Origin: Wurfbainia villosa
Lineage: Eukaryota > Streptophyta > Magnoliopsida > Zingiberales > Zingiberaceae
Direction: 5' to 3'
Assembly (NCBI GenBank): GCA_025175895.1
Contig: CM046001.1
Coordinates: 49,847,719-49,911,718, forward strand
Length of the DNA: 64,000 nt
Of this stretch, positions 46,751 to 57,690 are shown piece after piece. The position numbers were made by a program, and so were the translations under genes. Every line of letters begins with the position of its first letter. Position 1 is the first letter of the stretch. The notes under the pieces are model-generated. The model worked only from the letters and a program-made list of their open reading frames with translations, made no database searches and was not told the origin of the DNA.

Positions 46751-46955
46751 GATTAGTCGAGTACGACTCTCTACAGGATAGAGAGTGCATTAATCAGTTG
46801 AGTACAACTCTCTATTTGATAGAGAGTTATGATCAGTTGAGTATGACTCACTACAAGATAGAGAGTCCGTCGATCAGTTGAGTACGACCCTCTACAGGAT
46901 AGAGAGTGTATTGATCAGATGGGTATGACTCTCTGTTGAACAGAGAGTCTGTGGT
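46751..46955. repeat. 41-bp tandem repeat with internal hairpins, 5 copies
   Basis: Units start GATCAGTTGAGTACGACTCT at about 46751, 46791, 46831, 46872 and 46913. Each contains ACTCTCTA...TAGAGAGT, so every unit can fold on itself. It lies inside the F LTR. Confidence 0.88.
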
Positions 46956-47468
46956 AGATATCTATACGTGTGACAGTATATTCATGTCATTTGTATGTAT
47001 TCTGACGACATAGTCTCCCTTGGGGTTGAGAGAGTCATCAGTCATCCTGCCTCCCAGGTTACTCCCCGAGGAGTAACTCGTGTGAGGGTAGAGCATTTTT
47101 TGTGCTGCACTCTACCACTATAGACGGTGGTAGTTGAAGTTGCGTGCAATTATTCTGGGTGCGTGGCACTCGACCACTCATTGGTAGTGTCAGTCAGATT
47201 GGCCAGCAGCAGGGACCCCCATTGTGTAGCGAACTCTTTACGCTCATATGCTACTTGATTATACTGCCCACTCGACCACTCTAGAGCGGTGTTTGGTGTT
47301 GAATTGAGACAGTTGTCATATCGTGCCACCTAGGCCACACTGGGGTCGTGGTAGCGAGTAGGGGTGCGCAGGCATGACCATGCATGCTGCATTGCCATAT
47401 CTTATGGCGCTTTGCATATTACCATATATATACATATATGCATGTGTATATATATATGGATGGTTGTG

Positions 47469-47469
<1 letters not shown>

Positions 47470-47503
<34 letters not shown>

Positions 47504-47520
47504 GTCTATATATATATATG
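47470..47520. repeat. (TA)n microsatellite
   Basis: Two TA runs around 47477-47501 and 47509-47519, in a longer TATA-rich stretch from 47420. A (GTT)n run lies at 48258-48281. Confidence 0.9.
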
Positions 47521-48375
47521 TTTATTGTGATGTTGCATTTGATTGTACTATGCTTGTTGCATTTGGTTGGACATCATATTCATGCATGCTTCTTGCATCT
47601 GTTATGCGGTTGTGTCGGATACTTGTATGTTTGTTGGACAGACCATTAGATACCTTGACCTGTATCATGAGTATATTGTGAGTTAGTATTACTCTTCCTG
47701 TTATATATGTTGGATATATGCTCAGGTTGGATCAAAGTAGCGTAGCAGACTTTCAGGTATGTCTGCGTATACGTTGTTTATTTGGTTAGACAGTATATGC
47801 ATGTATTTATATACTGTGCTGGTATACCTGTTGTACTTTTAGGTTATGCTGTTAAATGACATGTGATATTGATATATATATTTACATGTTCTATCTTATT
47901 ACCTGCTGAGTTTTACTCACCACCATAGACCCTGAGTTTTTCTGTCACCCAGGTAATAGGTAGAAGTCTTCGTGACGGCTTGGAGCACCGCTGGCTGGCA
48001 ACATCTCATCTCACCTCCGAGGCTCTCGTGTTTGTTTTGGTCTTTTCCGTACATTGTGTTATGTATTTGGAGTTTTCGTGATGTACTGTGTTGTGGACTT
48101 ATGGATTTGGATTTTTGTCACTATTCCATTATGTTGTGATGTGTCAGTCATACCGGTATGCACTGTATGTAGTTGTGATGTGTTTGTTTTATGTTTCCGT
48201 TGTGTATTTGCTGTAGTTAGTTTGTTATGTTGTTGTGGTTTGTTTATATATTTATATGTTGTTGTTGTTGTTGTTGTTGTGGCCTACGAGCCTTGTATTA
48301 ACCCGAAATATTGTCACATACAGTGGAGATGTCGTCCGTTTGCTTTTCGGCACGACATACTCTCGGGGCGTGACA

Positions 48376-49354
48376 ATTACACTCCCCGACAACGATGCCA
48401 AAATTTGATATTGAACGATTGAATTGTCATGGTACCGTTCCAAATTAATTAGCAAACCCTCTCTATACTAATATAGCATAGTGAATGGCCCAGACCGTTT
48501 CCCAACGAGTGTAATTGATAGAATAGTAGTCTTAGAAATATTAATTATTGCTTTGTGTTTTCTATCAGAAATGGAGTTTGGAATTTAAAAGTTTAATCCT
48601 ACTGAATGAAAGACAATGCAAGTAATTAAAGCATTAATCTAACTAAACTAGGATGGTAATGAAATTAAAGAAGATATAAACTAAGCATTCAAAGAAAAAC
48701 ATTCAAAACATAAAGACAGTACAGAAAATTAAACAATAATTCAAGTGCAAAATAACATGAGTGTAAAGGAAAACATGAAATAATCTACCCTAGTAATAAA
48801 CACTGCTAACTAATAGAAATAACACTTAAACAGACAAGTAATCAAACTAACAAACAAGTAAACTAAGACTTACAATTAACCATGCAAACTCATTAACTAC
48901 AAATTAAACATCGTAATTAAACTACAAACTAACATCCAAATGAAACTACTAATTAAACTCTAAGACAAACTACGAATTAAATAGAATGTAAACTACAAGG
49001 CAAGCTATAATCTAACTAAAAATTAAACTACAAGTTAAACTACAAACTAACTACAAATTAAACTACATGTCAATCTGCAACTAACTACAAACTAAACTAC
49101 ATGCCAAACTATAAACTAGTACAAATTAAACTATAACAAGAACAATTGGGGGATGATAATAAACTCAATTCAAAAAGCCAAACATAACATAAACAAACTA
49201 TCCAATTCAATTCCAAAAATGATAAACCAATGATCCTCAATACTCGGAGAAGGGACCTCCCTCTCCGGCGACGAAGATGGCTCTAACAACCCCTTTCGAC
49301 GGATGGGATGGCTTGATTTCTTGCTGGAAATCCTCTGACAAGTGCTTAACGGGA
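48376..49354 (-). mobile_element. Element G: PBS and partial LTR of a D-like Ty3 element
   Basis: ATTACACTCCCCGACAACGA, then TGCCAAAATT (48376-48405), matches the PBS region of D (60785-60814) with CpG-type decay. The LTR start TGATATTGAAC (48406) is followed by text matching the D LTR (ATGGCCCAGACCGTTTCCCA, GAGTGTAATTGATAGAATAG). The left side is cut by F, the right side by E at 49354; no continuation is recognised after E. Confidence 0.75.
48880..49140. repeat. ACTACAAATTAAACTAC-type degenerate tandem repeat
   Basis: Short units of 13-20 bp such as AACTACAAATTA and AAACTACATG are repeated with changes about fifteen times, inside the G LTR. The LTRs of D have only a few such units at the homologous place. 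Confidence 0.75.
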
Positions 49355-49796
49355 TGTTAGGGCAATCAACCTATAATATGGTTTTGATGTGTGTGGCAAA
49401 GGGTTTAAGTTAGGATGTTTGGATTTGATATGTGCGTTGGAGTCTTGCAGGACTTAGTAATTTGCAGATGGAGCATTGGCGAGTTTCACCTCTCATGACT
49501 CGGTCCTTGAGTCAGTGAAGGATGGCTTTGTGAAAGTCGTGCGCTTGGAGCATCTGAGGGACCGCCGGACGAGGAGATTAGAGTGAAGTCGGAGGAAGTA
49601 GACTTCAGGGCGCGACGCGAAGGATGGCGCTGCAGAGCCGTGTGCTTGGCACATCCGAGGGACGTGGCCGAATGAAGATAACTTCAAAGGCGAGGGACTC
49701 CAAGGGATGAGAGTGAGCGAATGTAACCCGGGAAGGGGTAGTGCTCTTAGGTGGAACTTGGCCAATTGGCTAAGTGTCGGATGGGATTTCTCGACA

Positions 49797-50131
49797 CCAG
49801 TCGACTGCCATGTAATGGTAGTCGACTACTCTAAGTCGATTGTGACTCGACTAGTGTTCGAGTCTGGTTCATGTGACAATAGTCGACTGCCATGGATTGG
49901 CAGTCGACTGCGAGACCACCAGTCGACTGATGAAGGCATTAGTCGACTGGTCGCAAGTGTTTCGGGCACATAATGGAGTGTCCGCTTCTGGCACTCAACT
50001 GATTGGGGCATCAGTCGACTGATGGCAAGATCAGTCGACTGATGTGGGAGCCGTTGGATGAAATCCAACGTGGAAATAAGCCGTTATTGGGCAACGACTA
50101 TAGGACCAGTCGACTGATAGGTGCATCAGTC
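49797..50131. repeat. AGTCGACT palindrome cluster in the U3 of E
   Basis: Ten exact AGTCGACT sites in about 335 bp plus decayed forms. At 49881-49909 the arms AGTCGACTGCCA and TGGCAGTCGACT form a perfect 12-bp hairpin with a 5-base loop. The cluster ends about 40 bp before the TATA box. It is conserved in the 3' LTR (54148-54486) with a few mutated sites. Confidence 0.92.
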
Positions 50132-50169
50132 GACTGCTCCTGTGTCAACGGGAAGAAACCCTCTTCCTC

Positions 50170-50177
50170 TATAAAGA
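50170..50177 (+). promoter_or_regulatory. TATA box of the E 5' LTR
   Basis: TATAAAGA in CCTCTATAAAGAGGAGGGG, itself a short inverted repeat. Repeated at 54520-54527 in the 3' LTR. Confidence 0.65.
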
Positions 50178-50590
50178 GGAGGGGTGAGGGACTTTGGGAT
50201 CCTAATGTTCATGCTCTAAACTCTCCCAAAGTGCCTTAAAGTTTTTCCATCCTCTTACTTGAGTTTATTTACATTATATTTGTAAGAGGAGTGTTCTTGT
50301 GTAAAAGAGGTTACCTCCACCTAGCTTGGTGCAAAGGAGAGATCTAGTGGATAGATTGAGGCATGATTCACCTTGGACGAATCGGACCAAGGATTAGCAG
50401 CGAAGCCATGAACCACGTTACATCCTCTTGTTAGCGAATTATTCTTTACTTTGTTTTTGTCTTAATTGTCTTAGCTTTATTTCCGTTGTGCTAACCTTTG
50501 ATTGTAGACGATTAAGCAAGCGATAGATTTCCACCATAAGCGTACTAGGCTATTCACCCCCCTCTAGCCGACCAACATCGACCCTACAAG

Positions 50591-50603
50591 TGGTATCAGA
50601 GCC
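50591..50603 (+). other. PBS of E
   Basis: TGGTATCAGAGCC two bases after the LTR end; initiator-Met type. Confidence 0.93.
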
Positions 50604-50651
50604 AAGGCGCTTATTGAGGACTAACCGCCATTACAAGCACTATATCAAGAG

Positions 50652-52361
50652 ATGGCCGACTCTAACATTCATCCGCCGAAGTTCAAGGGGGAATTCGCTT
50701 GGTGGAAAAAGCGAATGGAGGTATTTTTTTGAAACCGACTTCGAAATTCTATTAATTATGAAAAACGGTTTCGAGGTGCTTAGGGATGAAGAAGGGGAGT
50801 CATTGGAAAAATCAAGGTGGAGCAAGAGTCAAAGAGAAGAGTACTTGGCGAACTCCAAGGCAAAGCACCACCTCTACAACATACTCCCCCAACAAGAAGT
50901 GAATCGGATGGGGTAATGTGCTAGCGCCAAGTAGATGTGGGAGAAACTTATAGAGATTCATGAAGGCACATCCGAGGCCAAGTTAGCAAGGAGAGATGTC
51001 CTTCGCTCCCAACTATCAAATATCAAACTTGAAAAGGGAGAGAAGGTAAAATCCCTACACTCTAGGTTTAAGAAAATTCTAACCGGTTTGATAAGTGTAG
51101 GGGAAAAGCTCTCCAATCGGGATATAGTAATGAAGGCTATAGATGTCTTTCCCCGGTCCTCAAAATGGAGCTCAATGGTGGGCTCCTTCTACATGTCGAA
51201 GAACCTAGAAGTGAGTACCTTGGAAGAGTTCTTCTCCACCATGGAGCTACATGAAACAAGGCTTGATGGTATAAGTGAAGAACCAAGCATCAAGCCATCA
51301 AGAGGAGTGGCACTATTGGCCAACAAAGGGAAAAAGAAGATGGAGACTCCCTCCTCCTCCGATGAAGCATCCTCCTCCTCCTCCATGGATAGCACGGAAG
51401 AAGCTTATATGGTAAGGAAGGTAAGACGTGCTTTGAAAAATTTTAAATTTAAGAAATCTAATGATAGGAGGAGAAGACCAAGGGGGAAGGTGATTTGCTA
51501 TAATTGCCAAGGAGAGGGACACATAAGGGATACTTGTCCCCTCTTAAACAAGAGCAAAGAAGAGAGGAGAAAGAAAGAAAAAGAAGAAGAAAAAGGGGAG
51601 CAAGAAGAAGGAAGAAGAGAAGAAGGCCAAGATACTAAAAGCAAGAACTTGGGATGACCCTTCCTCCTCCTCATCATCATCGGAAGAAGAGAATGCCTTT
51701 GTCACAAATTTGACACTAATGACATTTGATGACCTAGACACCTCCTCCTCCGAACAAGAAAGATCAAGCACAAGTGAGGAGAGCTCTAGTGAAGGGGGAG
51801 CTTCTTCACCATCCTCATCTGAAGAAGAAGAGGACATAGAGACTATGGTAACGAATCTCTCACCCCATAAAATAGTTTCCATGATTTATAACCTCACTAA
51901 GGACTTGTTTAGGGTAAAGAAAAAGAACAAATGCATGCTAGATCAAATTAAAGACTAAGAAGAAAAATTAGAAAAAGCATGCTTAACTATTAATGATAAT
52001 ATTTCTTTTAGTCATGATGATGCATGATCATATGATAACTATATGTCTTTTAATGTTAATGATGCATGTATGGATGAAAATAGGGTTTTAAGGGAAAAGG
52101 TTGACCATTTGACCAAAGCCCTAGAAAAATTCACAATTGGCTCCATCACTCTTAACAATCATAGAGAGCCAAAGAGCAAGCTTCAATAAGAAAGACCTAG
52201 GATATAAGGAAAATAAAAATGAAAAAGCCTATAAATGTCTAATTGCTAGGGGTTAAGATAAAAAGAAAACAATAGCTAGAAAATTGATCCCTAAGGAATT
52301 TTTAGTGAACCCAATAGGAAAGAATTTGTTTTGGGTTCCTAAATCCATCCTTTAGGGTTAG
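50652..52361 (+). pseudogene. Gag of TR-GAG element E, broken
   Basis: It starts MADSNIHPPKFKGEF and shifts frame at a T-run (50730-50736). It continues FFETDFEILLIMKNGFEV, has stops after NRMG and in CASAK*MWEKL, then a long open part (50935-51657) with LEEFFSTMELHETRL and the CCHC knuckle CYNCQGEGHIRDTC. A second shift occurs in the Lys-rich A/G tract (51565-51620). Then come MTFDDLDTSSSE and a stop after LDQIKD. The tail ...FWVPKSIL ends at 52361 with a premature TAG just before. The domain plan is identical to T2. Confidence 0.9.
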
Positions 52362-53704
52362 GAAAACCCTAGGATAGTCAACCATATGGAATTTACGTAT
52401 ATCATATTTTTGGTTGACTTAGGATGGAGGGACAAAATTTTTGAAATAGTGTTAGGTGATGATAATGCACCCTTAAATAGTTGAAATCATGCTCAACACT
52501 TAGTGTTATGTATGTTGATACACATTTTTATCATAGTGTTGGGTGATGATAATGTATCCATAAATTGATAATAATGCTTAAATCATGATAGTTAATGTAA
52601 TTGTTATACATGTTTGCAATCATGATTTATGATCTTGATATTTGGCACATAGTTATGAGCAATAAGGTTTAAAATCATGCCTTAGGTGATACTTGAACTT
52701 TTATCATGATTACATACCTAATGCATGATTACAAATTGATGAATACATGTGTTTCATGATCATAATATGGAAACAATACATATACGATTTTATGATCATG
52801 TGAGATGGTAGGATGATACTTAACCTTGGGTAGAATTGCATGAAATTAAAGGTTAAGTATATACAAATACCTTTAGGATACATCTCACACTCACCATAGG
52901 CTACCTTGATTGAAAACTTAGCATGGGTGAGATGATAGGATGATACTAATGGTACACTAATATCTATGGCATTTAGATGGTCATTTAAGTATCAAAAGAG
53001 CAATAATAGACCAATCATGGGAAAGACTTATGTTTAATTCATAGACATATTGCCCAAAGATCATGGTTGGATATTTCATATGTTTTCAAAACAATTTTTT
53101 ACTTTAAAATCTGTGTGTTCATGTTTTGAAACAATCTAAAGCAAAACTAGGTGTTAAAATTGATACTAACTTGATCATAAACCTAGTTGTTTTTGAAGCT
53201 TTTAGATTTTTGGCTAATTTTCGAAAATACAAGTATTTTTCATGAAAAACTATTTTTCACTGATAAAGTAACTTAAAAGAAATGTGTTCCCCAAATTTCA
53301 TAATTTTTTTATTTTTGTAGAATTTTTAATACATTTCTGAAATTCACCTTGAAAATCAGAAAAATCCAAAATCAAAGTGTCAGTCGACTAGTAGTCTGAA
53401 CCAGTCGACTGATCGACTGATAACATGCCCAATAACCTCTTTTATCCGATTTTAAGGCATGTTTGTTAATTTTTGTTCCCTAGAATTGATGTCATGCTTG
53501 TATAAACTTTGTTTAATATTTTTGATGGTGTCAAAGGGAGAGAAATATGCATGTTTAAGTAAGGGGAATTGCATTTAGGAGGAGTTTCATGTATTAAGGG
53601 GGAGAGTTGATAATCATGTTTATTTACATGCTTTCTTTCCTTAATAGTTTTATCAAATGTTTACCTAACTTAAACGGATTGCCACACATCAAAAAGGGGG
53701 AGAT
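52362..53704 (+). other. E non-coding region between gag and LTR, with PPT
   Basis: No credible ORF. Text shared, in opposite orientation, with T2 and C: ATTGCCCAAAGATCATGGTT (53050), GAGCAATAATAGACCAATCA. Near 53381-53416 there are two AGTCGACT sites. It ends with the polypurine tract AAAAAGGGGGAGAT (53691-53704). Confidence 0.78.
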
Positions 53705-54937
53705 TATTAGGGCAATCAACCTGTGATATGGTTTTGATGTGTGTGGCAAAGGATTTAAGTTAGGATGTTTGCATTTGATATGTGCGTTAGAGTCTTGCAG
53801 AACTTAGTAATTCGCACATGGAGCATTGGCGAGTTTCACCTCTCATGACTCGGTCCTTGAGTCGGTGAAGGATGACTTTGCGGAAGCTGTGCGCTTGGAG
53901 CATCCGAGGGACCGCTGGACGAGGAGATTGGAGTGAAGCCGGAGGAAGTAGACTTCAGGGCAAGACGTGAAGGATGGCACTGCAGATCCGTGCGCTTGGC
54001 GCATCCGAGGGACGTGGTCGGACGAAGATAACTTCAAAGGCGAGGGACTCCAAGGGATGAGAGTGAGCGAATGTAACCCGGGAAGGGGTAGTGCTCTTAG
54101 GTGGAACTTGGCCAATTGGCTAAGTGTCGGATGGGATTTCCTGACACCAGTCGACTGCCATGTAATGGTAGTCGACTACTCTAAGTCGACTGTGACTCGA
54201 CTAGTGTTCGAGTCCAGTTCATATGCCAACAGTCGACTGCCATGGATTGACAGTCGACTGCGAGACCACCAGTCGACTGATGAAGGCATCCGTCGACTAG
54301 TCGCAAGTGTTTCGAGCACAGAATGGAGTGTCCGCTTTCGGCACTCGACTGATCGGGGCATCAGTCGACTGATGGCAAGATTAGTCGATTGATGTGGGAG
54401 TCGTTGGATGAAATCCAACGTGGAAATAAGTCGTTATTGGGCAACGGCTACAGGACCAGTCGACTGATAGGTGCATCAGTCGACTGCTCCTGTGTCAACG
54501 GGAAGAAACCCTCTTCCTCTATAAAGAGGAGGGGTGAGGGACTTTGGGAGCCTAATGTTCATGCTCTAAACTCTCCCAAAGTGCCCTAAAGTTTTTCCAT
54601 CCTCTTACTTTAGTTTATTTACATTATATTTGTAAGAGGAGTGTTCTTGTGTAAAAGAGGTTACCTCCACCTAGCTTGGTGCAAAGGAGAGATCTAGTAG
54701 ATAGATTAAGGTGTGATTCACCTTGGACGAATCGGACCGTGGATTAGCGGCGAAGCCGTGAACCACGTTACATCCTCTTGTTAGCGAATTATTCTTTACT
54801 TTGTTTTTGTCTTAATTGTCTTAGCTTTATTTCTGTTGCACTAACCTTTGATTGTAGACGATTAAACAAGCGATAGATTTCCACCATAAGTATACTAGGC
54901 TATTCACCCCCTCTAGCCGGCCAACATTGACCCTACA
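53705..54937 (+). repeat. 3' LTR of E (1233 bp)
   Basis: It starts TATTAGGGCAATC (the terminal TG is now TA) and ends GACCCTACA. It differs from the 5' LTR only by scattered substitutions, many of the C/T type inside the AGTCGACT sites. Confidence 0.92.
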
Positions 54938-56174
54938 TAGGAAGGATGAAGCCTACTGCTCTGGCTATAGATGGTGGAGCTGCCCAATCGACACAGCCAA
55001 TGGATGAAACTGGAAGGCGGAGCGGTCGAACTAGGCCCGCGGAAAGGAGTGGAACCAGAATCGCTGCATTTGCTCGCTGTTGACCGAACTGCCGAACCAC
55101 CACATCTCGATCTGTCAACGGGATGGGAAGGGATCAACGCTGGAGGATGGAAGGGAAGGATTGCCGGTGAAGAAGGACTTCTGGTGAAGATGGATTGCCA
55201 GAATCCCTGCCTCCAGTCACTACAAATCAAGCTGTCGAACCATCGCATCTTGCTCTGCCGACCCGATGGAAGTAGGTCAACGCCGGAGGATGGAAGGGAA
55301 TGTCACTGTCTGGAGGGAAGGAGGATCGTCGGAAGTGGGTTGCCGAATTATTGCCGCCACCTGCTTGAGGAAGGCCGTCGCTTGTGAGTGAAGAAGAAGC
55401 GTCGCCGCCGACTGCGTTGTGCATCACCGCTGCTCACGGGAGTGAGGGAGAAGCGTCGCCACCGGTTGCGGTGTGCATCATTGCCACTCACGGGAGTGAG
55501 GGAGAAGCATCGCCACTGACTGTGCTCACATGAGGAAGAAGGCTTCTTTTTTTGCGTCGCAATTCTTTCTGCGCGATCTCTTTCGTAAGTGAGAAAATGT
55601 GGGATTTTAAGGTGAATTTCCTTGTGTTGGGTTTCCCCGGCATCGATGTGAGTGTGTGTTCGAACACGTTTCATAAACATGCACACAACAGAAGTAAAAA
55701 TAAGTAATAACTAACATATTACAGTACACATACCACACGCATGCATGATACAACAAGTGTAGATGTAATCGTCATTTCAAATTTTGCATTAAAAGAAAAA
55801 CTACTCTAAGTATACCTGACAGAGTATGTGAAGCAGAAATGACATCAACCTTAGCGACCCTCATAAGTTTCACCTATATTCGTATCCACATCGAGTATCG
55901 TCAGGATAGCTTCAACAATCTACGATCCCCGTCTTCACACGAGATACTAGTCTCGTATCGAAGACGTTGTGATCCAGGAGACAATCACAATTCAAATCCA
56001 ATTCGAATCCAAAAACAAGTTTTGTAAACTCGCTTCTCGAAAACGGTTTTCATCAACCGATTGACGAAACATCGATCCTTCACCAAAGAGGATTTCTGGA
56101 GATCCAATCTTCGGCAAGGAGGTCGCTGCCGGAGTTCCAAACTATCCAAGAGGGCAGCTTGGTGGAGGAGGTGG
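54938..56174 (-). repeat. LTR-like or leader DNA of an unidentified element, left of D
   Basis: No gene recognised. An imperfect duplication of about 170 bp (CGAACCACCACATCTCGATC at 55093 and CGAACCATCGCATCTTGCTC at 55238), then three copies of a 60-bp unit with GAGAAGCGTCGCC (55390-55530). The sequence continues across D into 62359, as the D target duplication shows. It is probably minus-strand Copia LTR or leader; family not identified. Confidence 0.45.
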
Positions 56175-57690
56175 TGATGTGCACGGTATTTTGTCGTTGT
56201 AATCTAGTTTGAATTAATTACCAACACTAACTTCTAATATAGCATAATGGATGGCCCGGATCGTTTCCCAACGAGTGTAATCGATAGAATAGTAAACTTA
56301 GGATTTCTAATTATTGCTAATCCTACTGAATGAGGGTTTAGAATTTGAAAGGTTAATCCTACTAAACGAAAGACAATGCAAGGTAATTAAGCTCTAATCT
56401 AACTAAACTACGAGTGCGATGAAATTAAAAAAAACCTAAACTAAATATTTAAAAAAGAAAGTGCATGAATTTAAATATGCAGAATAATATAAAAGTAAAA
56501 CATAACATGAAATTAAATCTAAACTAACCAACTAAAATCTAATTACTCAAACATTTCATCGATCACCTTCAAAGCATGAAACAAATTAAATCGAATACGT
56601 GCATGAAATTGAATTTTCGATTACAAACATTTGACACAAACAACCAATCAACAATCAATGAAAACAAAACTGGAAATGGTGCTGATCGGAGCTGTTGGGC
56701 GGCTGGAATTTCTGCCGATCGGAGCTGCTGCCGGAGCTACTGAAGGTGTTATGGCGGAGCTGTGTTGGCCGGGATCCGGTGAATAAGAGATACAAATCGT
56801 GAGGAAGCTCAAAGGGGAAGTGCTGGCCGGAGCTGGATGATGCTGCCGGCGTTGAATCGAGGCGACGGAAGAGCTGCGGTGCAGAGGAAGTGGAAGAAGA
56901 TGACAGTGGAGATGCTGGCCGGATGGAGGAGGAGATGGGTGGACCACCGGTCATCGGAGAAGGAGGGGATCCCCTTTCTCTCCGGCGACCGGCGAGGAAG
57001 GCGGCGACGAACGCGGCGGCGGTGGCGTCGGGTGGAAATCGCGGAAGAGAGGATAAAGTCGGCTAATCTTGTGCTGCGCGATGAAGATCCATTAAGTGGA
57101 TTTTGGTAGCCGTCCGATCCACTGGTCATCTAATCTCAGCCACCCATTAGAGCTAGATTTTGATTGCCTTAATTAATCCATAAGCTAGCTGTGCATCCAA
57201 CGGTTGATAATTCTCCGACTTTGAATGGATGGATCTGATCAATCTGAAGAGATAATCACGATCGGTTGAATCTGGATGAACGGTCAAGATGTCCAGATCT
57301 AAATGTATGGACCGGATCTCTCCAGATCAGGGTTAATCGCTCAGAATCAAGCCGCTTTCATCGGATGGTCCATATCGCTCAGATTTGATCTCTTGATCAA
57401 ATTGCTCTCGATCATGATGAAAGATCCAGATTGATCCAGCTTAAAATATCCTTCTATCCCTAGATGAAGCCATATTTGATCCAACTCGAGTCTAATCCAT
57501 TGACTCATCTCGATCTCCTACGATTAAGATATAAAATTTACATATAAGTTCAAAAATTAGGAGAATTTACAATAACGTCCAAAAATATATCTAACTCATA
57601 AAACATGTAAATAATTGATAAATAAACACATGAGAGGATTAAAATAGTGATATTAAGGACCAAAATAACCTGACAAAATGGTAGTTATCA
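56175..57690 (-). repeat. 3' LTR of D (1516 bp)
   Basis: TGATGTGCACGG ... GTAGTTATCA; collinear with 60815-62353 with scattered differences. Frames of about 100 codons inside are present in both LTRs and look like GC-rich artefacts. Confidence 0.92.

Larger units (their letters stand above)
40306..48375 (+). mobile_element. Element F: decayed Ty3/Gypsy (Tekay/Del-like) retrotransposon, 3' part with LTR
   Basis: Gag-knuckle, protease/RT linker, RNase H and integrase remnants run 41340-44700, followed by GGGGACCAAATTTTATTAAG, a polypurine tract (44766-44779) and one LTR (44780-48375). No 5' LTR is present in the window; to the left the sequence meets the LINE. Possible target duplication on the right: ATTAC (48376-48380). 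Confidence 0.85.
44780..48375 (+). repeat. LTR of F (about 3.6 kb)
   Basis: It starts TGTAAAATACC right after AAGTGGGGGAGAA and ends GGGGCGTGACA, the usual Tekay-type LTR edges. It includes GAGTTTACTCACC-like text and CACCCAGGTAATAGG (47915-47960), common near the 3' ends of such LTRs. It contains a 41-bp hairpin repeat and microsatellites (separate entries). ORFs inside are not credible. Confidence 0.78.
49355..50588 (+). repeat. 5' LTR of E (1234 bp)
   Basis: It starts TGTTAGGGCAATCAACC and ends GACCCTACA. U3 carries ten AGTCGACT palindromes (49797-50131), followed by the TATA box (50170-50177). The end part CACCCCCCTCTAGCCG... is shared with the T2 and C LTRs. Confidence 0.93.
49355..54937 (+). 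mobile_element. Element E: gag-only Copia-type element (TR-GAG) of a third subfamily
   Basis: 5' LTR 49355-50588, PBS 50591-50603, gag remnant 50652-52361, non-coding block, PPT 53691-53704, 3' LTR 53705-54937. LTRs are nearly identical along their whole length (about 1.23 kb). The gag is a homologue of T2 and C. Flanking five-mers differ (CGGGA left, TAGGA right), so there is no clean target duplication. No pol. Confidence 0.92.

Noticed and set aside
49797..50131. CRISPR-like array of AGTCGACT repeats
   Set aside because: The repeats are 8-10 bp palindromes with irregular spacers inside a plant LTR; no cas genes and a eukaryotic context.
56648..57129. Ser/Pro- or Arg-rich ORFs inside the D LTRs (also 61310-61792)
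   Set aside because: Present on both strands and in both LTRs, with frameshifts between copies; a compositional artefact.
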